Source of the DNA: Eutrigla gurnardus
Taxonomy: Eukaryota; Chordata; Actinopteri; Perciformes; Triglidae
NCBI GenBank assembly: GCA_963514095.1
Contig: OY741280.1
Location: 17,889,163 to 17,953,162 of the forward strand
Reading direction: 5' to 3'
Length of the DNA: 64,000 nucleotides
Of this stretch, positions 1 through 9,972 are shown in pieces. A program made the translations under genes and the position numbers. Each line of letters starts with the position of its first letter. The stretch's first letter is position 1. The notes beneath the pieces are model-generated. The model was given only the letters and a program-made list of their open reading frames with translations. It was not told the DNA's origin and did not search any database.

Positions 1-1025
1 CCACGTCCGATGAGCTCGGCGCTTTGCGAGGCGGCGGCGGTCCCTTTTCAAAGGGCGATGACATCATGAAGCAGACATTTGTTCCCACTCAGGTGATGGG
101 CTCTTAGGATTCCTTCATGGAGGAGAATGAAGGGGGATCGGGTTTAAAGCAGAGCCCCCGAGGAGCCAAATAGATGCCTTGTTAACGCTCCTACGCCGCT
201 ACGGTGAGTGAGTCATGGCTCTTTCAGCCACGCCGTGTTTGCTTAGCATCCCGGGCCGTCTCGGGTTTTTGGCACGTAGGACTTTTACGCTTTACTTAAG
301 TGTCATTTGAGAGGCGTCGTCATAACGTCAACAACTACCTCACGAGTTTATTATATGAGCTCTTAGACTTTAACTACTGATGGGCAAGTGGAGGCTTCCT
401 GTGTGTCGGATAACTGATGTTAAAATACTTTTATTGGTTAATAAAAGGGACAAAGTCCATTTTCTGATGTGATGAAGTTAATGCCGTTTTGTTTTATGCA
501 TCGTTGTTGAAACATATAAATATACCACTATAGTCCTGCTGTAATTCCAATTTAAGACAGTTATGAAGACAGAAGTCTAATGAAATGCAGAGCAGTGGAT
601 ACATAGTTTTGAGTTTTATTTATTTTCTTATATTTTTCTGTATCAAACGGAACTGCAGACTAAAATTTTGCGTGGTTCAACCCTGCATGATGGAGGAGAT
701 TTACGGCGTGTGTGTGTGTTTAACAGGAAATCATCATTTCACACCTTTTCATTGGTTACGCACACACAGGCGACCATTCCCCCCCCTCCTCTCTCTAATG
801 GCCCACTGACACAAATCAACAACACTAACGAGGTTTTTCCACTAAAGCTTATAAAAGACGGTGACATCGTTGACATCCATCCATCTCCTTCTCCACACCT
901 CCTTTCTCGTACTCGCATCCGTCCCTCCGTCTCCACCTCCAGCTCTGTCAGCACAGGTTCACCTTTCTAAGGAACGCCACCCGAGGGCACCGATCTCACC
1001 GTGTCATCACTCGCATATTACATAA

Positions 1026-1027
<2 letters not shown>

Positions 1028-1062
<35 letters not shown>

Positions 1063-1084
1063 TGTGTGTGTGTGTGTGTGTGTG
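1028..1084. repeat. (GT)n microsatellite
   Basis: About 28 GT units with one interruption (GA), in nedd9 intron 2. Confidence 0.95.
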
Positions 1085-4000
1085 CGTCTCCTGAATGCGG
1101 GGAGTGTTTTCTGCTCTGTAGTAACCTGCCCGCTGAATCACATCACGCAGACGTCTCTGTTGTGGGCCAAACCGGCTCCGATCCGTCCCCCCCTCCGTCA
1201 CTCGGAGCGGCACCGGCCTATTAAAGTGCCAAACTAATTAATGCAGGTAATTAACTCTCCAGTCCTGCGAGGCTTTCTTTCAGCCGTCTCTCCGTAGCGC
1301 GTCCAAGCGGCTAAACCCAAACAGACAGCGGGGCTTAATGAGGAGCGTTGAAAAGAGAACACACTGATTTTTAGCATTAATAAGGATCATCCTCTCTGAT
1401 CAAAGCGCCGTCTTAATCCGGCGGCGCGATTATCTGGAGGGAAGTAATGACAGGCGACGTCTCCGGTGTTTACTTCCTTTAGAAATCTATATCATGAGAC
1501 GGCCTGGAGGAAAATAAGAGGATGATGTGAAATGAGAAGTCAGACAGCAGCTCTGAGACAAAATGTGCTTCTGCTTCTAAATATTTCCTTGTTTCTGAAC
1601 CTGAATCTCTTTGTTTTTCACATAAAAAAAGGCAATTTCATCGTAAAACATAGAGGATGTAGTCGATTCTCAGAACTGGACGTTGCTGTCCGTTTCCACC
1701 TCGACAGCTAAAAAAAAAAAACCGAAGTCTCAGCAGAGCTCCTACTTTGCTACTTCATCACGTTCCTCTGCTCTCGAACTTCCAAGGGGAGAGAGTCCTC
1801 TCAGTATGCGCACGCCGCCGAGCAGATTACTTTTGGTGCCACTGATTTACGACCTCGCCCCCGCCGGTCAGGCCTCATGGGCCGGCGATTCATCACCACC
1901 GCGACAATGGCTAGCAGACGGGGCGTCCGAAGGAGCGGGCTCGCTCCAGGAAGAAATAACTCACTTATCTGGTGCTGAGATTGTCATGTGCATGATTAGG
2001 CCCAGAAAATATGTCCCGGGCAAACAAACAAGGCATTCATTTCACACAACCTTTTTCTCAAGGTAGAAAGGCACGCACCCTTTACGGCCATCGCAGCCAC
2101 TTCCTTCACTTGTGTGGGAGTTAATCAATCCTTTTGTTGCGGTCCTACCTCTTTTATGGCACCAGATTGGATCTGTGGGTATGGCACGGTGAATGGAGGA
2201 AATGCCCGTACAAGGAGCAGACCCCATGAAGTCAGGAAGTGAGGAATGAAAAGGCCGTCTGGTGGGCGTAGATAAGAAGCTCTGGCGGAGATCTTTTGAA
2301 CCCTGAACCCGGCCCATCTTTGAACAACCATGTGACCTCATTGCTTGAGTGAGAGGAAACGGAGGGGGGACATCGAACGGCGTGGAAAACAAAACGCACC
2401 TTTCAGAAGCAGGAGGAAATCAAGAGGATGAGATGAAAAAAGCTCTGAGAGCAGAGACGATAAAAGGAGGTGCGAGGCTTCTCCGTGTGAGGAGGCTCTT
2501 TGTGTGGCTGAGAGCTCCAGGCTTCTGTCCCACCCAGAGGGGAGGGGGGGTCAACCCAGGACAAGGCTGCAGCATCACATCAAACAGCCACCGAGGAAGA
2601 GAGCCCCAAAACCTCAGTGTCTTTATATACCAGAGCCCCACGACCACATGAAGAGGGAGCAACTGATCTGGATTTGCACTGCGGGGTTGGCGGGCAAAAC
2701 CCGAGGAGATGCATGCATGCATGACTCTCTACACAACACACGGCGGAGGAACCGTTCGCTGCGGGGGGGCTTTAGAGTAATACGAGAGGGGATTAGCCGT
2801 GGAGGAAGCCTGCATCAGTCTGCATAATCACTCTGGAAAGCGAGCGAGTGTCGCTCGACAGCAAGTTAAAATGGCTGTTTTCCTTTCGGCTCCGTCGGCT
2901 CTTGGCACATTCGCACCGCATGCCGGGTGAGTCAACGCGCCGCAGCCTGTCATCAATACAGCTGCACAAAGAGGCGAGCGGTAGTAAACAAGGGCTCCAG
3001 TTGGGTTGTTTGTTGAAGAGCAAAAGGTCGCGGCTTGGATTTCAACGTCAACAACAAACTGATCTCCGCGAATACTACGAGGCGGGCAGTGCTGAGTTTC
3101 AAAGTGGACTCGAATACTACGAGTTTATACTGTGGCCATCGGCCAGACTTACAACTAAATAGTGTCACCGTTGCCATGGAGACGAAGCAACAAATTACAA
3201 AAAGCTTTGTCATTGCAAAACTAAACTCCACCAAAATGAAATAAGTAGCACGACTCATCACATGGAATGTTTTATGTCCCGGATGTTTTTTTTGTTCCCC
3301 TTTTTTTTTTAAATTAACTTTAATTCATCGAAGGTTGTGATGAGGTCGACGGAAATCTGGAGAGTAACATTTGAAAGAGTCAACCGTCTTAAACATTCAT
3401 GAGTTAAAAGCTTATTTAATTTAACAGTAAACTGACTAATCAGGATAAAGTCTCATGATTTCTATGCCCCCTTTTTTTTATTCAACCAAAAAGCCAAATT
3501 AAAACCCAGAGTATCTTTTTGTCCCGATGATTCATCCCGTTTCATGTCCCTCCAAGCCTTGGTCGACAAAACTAAACATTGTCTAAAAAAAGGGGACTTT
3601 TTAAAACCCCGTATACCCAAAATAACTGAACTTCCCCTCTGCAAACCTCTGACTACATATAGAGACGTTTGGCTTTCGCAGGAGCGACTGTGGCCACAGA
3701 GGTTACTGCTTCTGTCCAACGGGCCGATACGTCACTGGAAAACAACACCGCCATGTACGAACTCTTCCGATACGCTGACGCCGTCAAAACGTCTCTTTTA
3801 ATAGACGCCGAATATTGCACCGCTTTCATAATCGCAGATTGGAGGGAAAGTTAAAGACTCCATTTATTCTCTCCAAGAAAATGATTACGGCACAATATGC
3901 CCTCTCAATAGAGGCACATTTAATTTCCCAGGTTATCACCAAATCCTTTTTTTAATACCGTTGGCGGTGGAAGCCTGGAGGCTCGTTATTGGTTGCCGGT

Positions 4001-4842
4001 TGATTGACAGCTCACTCACTGACTCTGACTTTATCACACAGTCAATCACGCAGAGTCCTCCCGGCCTATTTACCCACGGAGAATGCACAGAGCAGCTCAT
4101 TTCTGCGATGGCTGCAGCCGATTCGTTAGGAAAAGAAACACCCTTGGGATTTCAAGAGCTCATCCGGCATGTAATTACGATCCGTCTCCTGGAGGGATGA
4201 TCTGGTCGGAGGTGCTAAAACTAGTTAAGCGGTTGAATAAACAGGGAAATTCTTCTCCTCCTGTTTGAGCGCACACCTGCCAACTTCCTCTGGAATAAAG
4301 GAGTGCTGGTCTCACATTGTAGCTTCAAATTGCTAACTCCGTTAGCATCACACTGGTTCCCGCCACAAAAAGCCAATGGGATTTATTTATTTTGGATTAT
4401 TGCAGAAAACAAAAAAAGCAAGTAAAAATCTTACGTGGCTTTAAATGAAAGTCACATGAGACAACATTCACAACGAGGCTGTGGATGCAGACTAGTTTCT
4501 GTGATGTTTTATAGTCTAAATACTTAAAAGAATCACGAGGTTAAAATGTCTTAATCTCTTGATAACCACACATTATTTCAGACATCGCAACCAAAACCAT
4601 GTGAATAAACGCAGACTTCCAGAGGGTTGGGGGGGGTTGTAACACCACAACCACCCTATGGTGTCTTTAATGCACAGGCCAGTGTTTTAAAGGTCAAAAG
4701 GTCAGAATGTTGGAAACGATTGTATCTAATCAATAAACTTTGACTTTTGGAGTTTGGAAATCAGAAACAACCCTTCACAGCCGCCACTGGAATGTATTTT
4801 TCTGTATTCGTTGCTGTCTTTGACGGGGCGTGCTGAATTAAT

Positions 4843-4856
4843 GTTGCCGTGGCAAC
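4843..4856. promoter_or_regulatory. Perfect palindromic RFX X-box in nedd9 intron 2
   Basis: GTTGCC-GT-GGCAAC matches both X-box half-sites exactly. A weaker version with one mismatch in the second half (GTTGCCGTGACAAC) is at 20598-20611, and a similar one (GTCGCCATGACAAC) at 29845-29858. Function is inferred from sequence alone. Confidence 0.45.
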
Positions 4857-5415
4857 GACGTCGCTAGGTCCGAAACCACTGGTAAGGCTGGCTTTACTGT
4901 AACCTGTGACTTAGCTGGCTGTTTGTATGGTGGTGTTGCTCTGTGTGTGTGTGTGAGAACCATCACATTTTTTTGTACGTATATAGACGACTATGGAACG
5001 ATCCTGCCGGCGCCACCGTGACAGGCTGTACTTTGCAGGACAGCATGAGATGTACACGCTTTAAATGATACACCATCCAGCCAGTAAAACAACAAATAGA
5101 CACAATGGAGGCACTGCTCCGAGGATTAGCTACTGTCGAGGACCGTGCCAGGTGTAATGGGTTCGCTGGCCACTTCTGTGTGCAGGATTTAAATACAAAA
5201 ACCTACTTTCAGGCAGCTGTGCTCCACCAAGATCCAAAAAAACAGCTTTGTGCTGTTTGCTTTTCCACAAGTTCCCGTTTTCACTGCCCATCTGTGGCTT
5301 AGACGGGCTCTGCTACACGCCGTGTGCCAATATACATAGAAACCCAATGGGAGCCCTGCACAAAAACACTACCCTGCTCTGTGGTGAGCACCAGGCCGGC
5401 ACACCCTGTCCACAT

Positions 5416-5429
5416 CCCCCCCCCCCCCC
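5416..5429. repeat. 14-base poly-C run
   Basis: An uninterrupted C run in nedd9 intron 2, followed by CTCCTCC. Confidence 0.85.
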
Positions 5430-6012
5430 TCCTCCGGGTGTGTGTGAGAGAGTCGTGGCAGCCTGGCAGGATAACGGTGTAAATGCCATGTCCCATCACA
5501 TCTAATACCCCGACACTCACCACACCCACCAGAGTTTGTGTTTTAAATCCAATCTGATCCCCAAGAAACGTCTCCAGAGGTCAGCGAACACACCAGACTC
5601 TCTCTCTCTAAACCCATTCCTTCATTTGGGGTGATTAAAAATCTGACAATGAAAATCTAAATCGCATAAAAGATGGAAGCAGAAACCCTTTTGAGGACTC
5701 AAATTCTCAAGGCAGAATTTCCAGCTTTGCAAATGTGATGATTTGCTGCTTTTTCCAATTTGATATCATTGTTGATTTAATATTTTTAGTTTTCGAGATG
5801 CTGCTTCCACTTCAGCATTTTATTTAGCAGAAAATCGTCCAGGTGTCCCTCCCCTCTAATGTAAGGAAGGTTAATCCGTGCAATCAGCGGATCCGTAATG
5901 CAAGATTGGAGTAAATAATTAAGGGAGAACCTTAATTGACAGATTCATTGATGAGGAGAATACTCATTAACTGCAGCCCTGGGAAAAAGTAATCCAGCTC
6001 TTTCTGTCTCAC

Positions 6013-6420
6013 CTTGCTGGGGGTGCCGTCGGCAGCTAGAGTACTCCTTGGGGGGACCTGGTAGACGTCTTGTGCAGGAGGAACCTGGTAGATGCTCTGC
6101 TGGCTCTGTGGACTCTGGAGGGACGGGGGCACCTGGTAGATCCCCTGAGCTCCCGCCGAGCCGGCCTTCTGCTGATAGGGCGAGCCCTGCGTCGGGGACT
6201 GGGCAGCGGCGGCCGGCGACTGCGCCTCGAACATGGGCCCGATCAGCAGCTTGAGGCGGTTGCCGGGGGCGATGCCCTGGCGGCCGTGCAGGGAGCAGAG
6301 CCACCAGCCCTCCAGGCCTCCCGTGTTCTGCTCGATGACGGTCAGGATGTCCCCTTTACGGAAGGCCAGCTCCTCGGGGGACTCGGGCATGTTGTCGTAC
6401 AGCGCTTTGGCCATCAGGTT
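6013..6420 (-). CDS. nedd9: nedd9 coding exon 2: SH3 domain and start of the substrate domain
   Basis: This exon encodes 136 residues (5-140 with the MKYK of exon 1) and is in phase 0 at both ends. The SH3 domain spans about residues 5-66: ALYDN, RKGD, GGLEGWW and PGNR motifs are visible, and the stretch from EELAFRKGD to LCSLHGRQG is nearly identical to human NEDD9/HEF1, closer than to BCAR1 or EFS. Three YQVP motifs follow (Tyr 99, 115, 124), the start of the substrate domain whose phosphotyrosines bind CRK SH2 domains. In the family the SH3 binds FAK/PYK2 proline motifs at focal adhesions, and NEDD9 also acts in migration, mitosis and cilium disassembly. The acceptor reads ttctctctgcag before AACCTGATG; the donor is CCAGCAAG/GTGAGA. 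The ORF reads on past the donor into the intron to a stop at 5932, which is not coding. Oddity: Ala replaces the usual Val in GI(V)PGNR. Later exons are outside the window. Confidence 0.97.
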
Positions 6421-6447
6421 CTGCAGAGAGAATAACATTCGTTAGGC
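6421..6447 (-). other. nedd9: nedd9 intron 1 acceptor: branch site and polypyrimidine tract
   Basis: On the minus strand this stretch reads cctaac, a strong match to the branch-site consensus, then a T/C-rich run and ctgcag at the exon boundary. The branch A lies about 20 bases from the AG, a normal distance. This fixes the exon 2 start at 6420. Confidence 0.8.
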
Positions 6448-6570
6448 GTTTGCGTAGCTAGCTCATGTAAGCATGCGTCATATTTCCTTTTCCAGGAAGA
6501 AAAGACGACTGGATTTTTTCAAAATATGTTGCACAACATGAAAGCATTTAAAAGGCATTTTTAATTTCCG

Positions 6571-6640
6571 CTCAAGCTAAAGCTAATTAGCTCATCATGA
6601 AGACTGGGAACAGGTGGAAACGGGTAGCCTGGCTCCACCC
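6571..6640 (+). repeat. Teleost interspersed repeat B, degraded fragment
   Basis: 'agctaattagctcatcatgaagactgggaacaggtggaaacgggtagcctggctc' resembles the middle of repeat B. It lies in nedd9 intron 1, close to exon 2. Confidence 0.45.
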
Positions 6641-7150
6641 GGCCCTTTTTTTGTATAATTTGTACAAATATTGTGAAAAAAAAAAGTCAAATTCTTGTTT
6701 AAAGAAAAAGCGTTTAAGTGAACGACATGCTGGTGAACTTTTCCCTTCTAATTAGCATGCAGGATCCCATTAGGGCCCCGCTCCACGCCAGATGTCTTTC
6801 AAACCGATCTGAACTCGATGGGCTTTCTCAGCTTGCTCTCTGCCCCGGGGCACAGTTATCTAAAGGACCAGAAAGGGCTGTGGGATAATGACTCCAAACC
6901 ACAGATTTTGGAGATAGGAAAACCCCCCAGAGTGTGCCACTTCAGTGTCTGAGAGGGGCATTTAGAGACTAATTGCCTCGGTAAATGCATCAGTCTTTAT
7001 CCTCCCGCCTTTATTCATCCATGGAAGAAGTTAAGTGAGTATGAACGCTCCTTTTCAGCCGCTTCTTACTCACATAATAACAAAGTTTAAACTCCTGGGA
7101 GCTGCCCGGCACAACAACACTCCTGTACTTTATGTGTGAGCTCCAGAAAC

Positions 7151-7200
7151 ACAATTAGGGATTAAGCGCCTTGCTCAAGGGCACCTTATCGTTAGATACC
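7151..7200. repeat. Short fish repeat fragment with 'cgccttgctcaagggcacc'
   Basis: This contains 'gattaagcgccttgctcaagggcacct', with an internal CCTTG/CAAGG inverted repeat. The motif is widespread in fish genomes and is probably a transposon remnant. Confidence 0.45.
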
Positions 7201-7807
7201 GAGGGCGAGGAGAGTTTTCCCAGCTCGTCCGTTTCATGCGAGCGACTTCATTCCTTTTTGCAGCGCCGCTACTCAATCAGATGGACCTCGTAAACAGTAA
7301 AAGAAGCAGAAACAGATCTTTTGTTGACATTTAATTGCTTCTGCTTTGGCAATAAAATGACTCAAAAAGTGTCTTGTAGTGAAACTGAAGCTCCAGAGGG
7401 ACGGAGGACTTTAAATCTTCATAAACTTGGATTCAATAAGTTGATGGTGGTGAATTAACGGGGTATTTGAAAATATCATTAGAGAAAAATTTGGCATTTT
7501 TTATTTATTTCTCCTTTCTTCAGCAGGGAGGGTTTATGATTGATCCTCATCTTATTTCAGATTATGTGATTGATTTTTCACAAAACGTCTCTTATCTGTG
7601 ATGCAATTAAAATATTAATTTTTTAACAAAATATAAAGTGACACCAGTATTTGGATAATTGATTATCTGGATAATATGGTGATTATTTTGGCCAGGATGA
7701 TGAAGATGACACTGCATTTCGATATCGTGCCATTCTTGGATTAAACTCACTCACATCAGATGAAATGAGTTGAGCAGAGGATGACATTCCTAATCCGGAC
7801 TATGAAT

Positions 7808-8468
7808 CAGGCGCGGCGCTACTATTGGGCCTGGTGGGCCTGGGCCCACCCATTTTAGGCCTGGGCCCGCCCATTTTGACTCATGCCTACTGATTAGTGA
7901 GTGATTTTCTTTCTAGCTGTTCATCCAATAAGCAGCCTGAGGAAAGCTTTGAGTGAAAGCTTCTCAGCCAATCAGCGGCTTCTACCCCGTGTGGACTACT
8001 AAGCCCGCCCACAGGCTGCATCGTCACCAGCAAGTGATCCAATAAAATGAATGACTTTGGCGCGCAAGCTTTGAGATGAGAAATCAGACAGAACAGACAG
8101 ACCATGATCCATGAGATAGACACAGACGGTAGCTATTAGCTTATATGAAACTTAGCATGGCGAAGCAAAGCAGCTTGTTTTCATTTCAATTTTCCAAGAA
8201 ACGCTCCGAGGAGCAGGAGAAGAAAACTACCATTTTAAGTAACGTTAGTGATCAATTACCATCCAGCTCAGCCGGCCTCTCCACGTCAAGTCCTCCCCTA
8301 GCCACTCCCTCAAACCAGCAAGGCAAGTAACGGTTAGGCTAACGTTAACGTTATAGTTTAACGTTAACGTTATACCCCGTTTTTTTTTTTTTTTTTTTGG
8401 CTTATTTTAATTGGCCCATCCACTTTTCTTGTGGCCCACCCACAATCAAAATCCTGGCGCCGCTAGTG
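7808..8468 (+). mobile_element. Non-autonomous hAT-type DNA transposon (661 bp)
   Basis: The element is bounded by a perfect 8-base duplication, CTATGAAT (7800-7807 and 8469-8476), the target-site size of hAT transposons. The termini are imperfect inverted repeats: the left end begins CAGGCGCGGCGC, and the right end read inward begins CACTAGCGGCGC. They share the outer CA and an inner GCGGCGC. Both subterminal regions contain variants of 'gggcccacccattttt'-like sequence in opposite orientation. The inside keeps only a short 5' coding piece (8157-8322), so this is an internally deleted copy dependent on an autonomous relative. It sits in nedd9 intron 1. The perfect duplication suggests a fairly recent insertion. 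Confidence 0.85.
8157..8322 (+). pseudogene. Retained 5' coding exon of an hAT transposase
   Basis: The ATG at 8157 has a strong context (A at -3, G at +4) and opens a hydrophilic reading frame: MAKQSSLFSF, then Lys/Glu-rich, then Ser/Pro-rich. This resembles the N-termini of hAT proteins annotated in fish as ZMYM1-like, placed before the TTF zinc finger. The frame reaches a stop at 8328-8330, just after a sequence matching a GC-AG type donor (CAAG/GCAAGT at 8322/8323), so this may be the original first exon. No zinc finger, catalytic domain or dimerisation domain remains within the element. The family assignment is by resemblance only. Confidence 0.5.
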
Positions 8469-9839
8469 CTATGAATACATGCACATTTGGATCAAAAAGA
8501 AATGTTTGAAGATTATCAGAAACACGTGAACAAGAGAGACTTTTTAAGCAAACGGCAGCGGAAAGGTATCGTGGAGTTTCACTTATCATTCTTTTTTTGT
8601 CATTAACGCCTTCAGTGGCTCGCTGTGGGAATCAGGAAGCCCTTTTTGCGGCTTTCTTGAACCCTCGCTGGCCTTCCTCTTTCCTCCGCGGGCTGAATCA
8701 GGCGGTTCCCATGTGAAACTCTCTCTGCTCCTAACATCGTTATCTCTCAGCGCCGGCCTGGCCTCCCTGGCTTTTGTCTAAGCGTACTGTCAGGGCCATT
8801 AGCCAGCAACACCTGTCGCACAATTACACCCTCACAATCGCCCCCGCCACCAGCTCCCGCAGTGACCCGCGGAGGTCGGCGTCGCCCAATGGGAGCGGAC
8901 CTGCATGTTTGCTCGCGGCGATAATTTGATCAGGGCTGGCAGAGGCATCCACGAGGAAAGCGAGCGCTGATTACTGTGATTACAAGTGCAGCAATTAGAG
9001 CTTGAATACATTTGAGACTTTCATATTCTTATAAACTCCTCCAGTGAGATTTGTTTGTAGGAGTTGGATTCACCAAACTTTTGAATCAAAACTTTATTAA
9101 ACGGAGAATCAAAAACGTCCACATGAGGCCTTCATTCACAGGAACGTTACCAAAGAGTAAAACAAAAATAACTTCATAGCTTCAACTCCTGCAAACAAAA
9201 GGCTGTTAAAAAGTTTAGCAGCGTCACTAGTGGTGTTAAGGGACGCGTAATGAGAGTTAAGCACTAAAAAACAGTAAGTGAAGGAAGTGTGAGGATAATA
9301 CTGGACAGAAAGATAATTATCCTGTAAAACCGTGTTGAAATGTGCCCAAAAAACAAGATTTCAGATACTTCAGTGTACCGATTCTTGAATTAAACACACA
9401 TACGACATGTCTGGACCGCGTACCTGAAAATGAGCTAATGCTTAAATCAGCTGTGCAACCCTGTTAGTACGCATGCTTCTTCTCTGAGACTCCTGGCCAG
9501 CTGTGGTCGACTGCTTTCTGTTTGATGCTCACATGAGAAATGAAATCACCTCGCAGACACCACAACGGCACGTATCGCGCTCCTTTTGTCTCCGCTAATT
9601 ACAGCCATCGCTTCAACCAGCTGCCGAATCAAGAATGCCTCACATTAACATTCACACACACTAACACACACAGATATAATGCGGACACTGTGACCTCACA
9701 TCTGTCCTTTAAAACAAAACTGCATACTCGCAGTTTTAAAAGCCTGGCAGCAAATATTAGACTCAACGTCACATTGTTTTATCGCCTCCATACTTCGTGA
9801 CTTTCCCAAATTCTATTGTTTAAATTGTTGACAGCATAA

Positions 9840-9972
9840 ATTCATGTTTACTGAGCTAATAAATCAGGTAAGTAGGATCATTTTCTCATAGACTTCCATG
9901 CAATCAGACGTTTAGTAAGCAGAGGAGTCGCCCCCTGATGGCCAGCAGAGAGAATGCAAGTTTAAGAATCAC
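9840..9972 (-). repeat. Teleost interspersed repeat A, copy 1 (reverse, truncated)
   Basis: Read on the minus strand it contains 'tggccatcagggggcgactcc', 'catggaagtctatgagaaaatga' and 'cagtaaacat'. The same order of motifs occurs at 15831-16115 and 45181-45390. Confidence 0.8.

Larger units (their letters stand above)
1..6012 (-). other. nedd9: nedd9 intron 2 (partial, leaves the window on the left)
   Basis: The intron starts with GTGAGA at 6012. I searched the minus strand for a following Cas-family exon (VxTPVRxGxGYVY or repeated YxxP codons) and saw none, so at least 6 kb of intron 2 is present. It holds a GT microsatellite (1028-1084), a 14-C run (5416-5429), an RFX-type X-box (4843-4856) and a TAATTA-containing stretch at 1220-1480. 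The ORFs of 100-127 codons at 1.7-3.3 kb overlap on both strands, match nothing I recognise and look like chance. I see nothing else in 1-1000, 3250-4800 or 5530-5930. Confidence 0.8.

Noticed and set aside
2042..2392. 116-codon minus-strand ORF as a possible nedd9 exon 3
   Set aside because: It lacks YxxP motifs and Cas-family sequence, and no matching acceptor/donor pair was seen.
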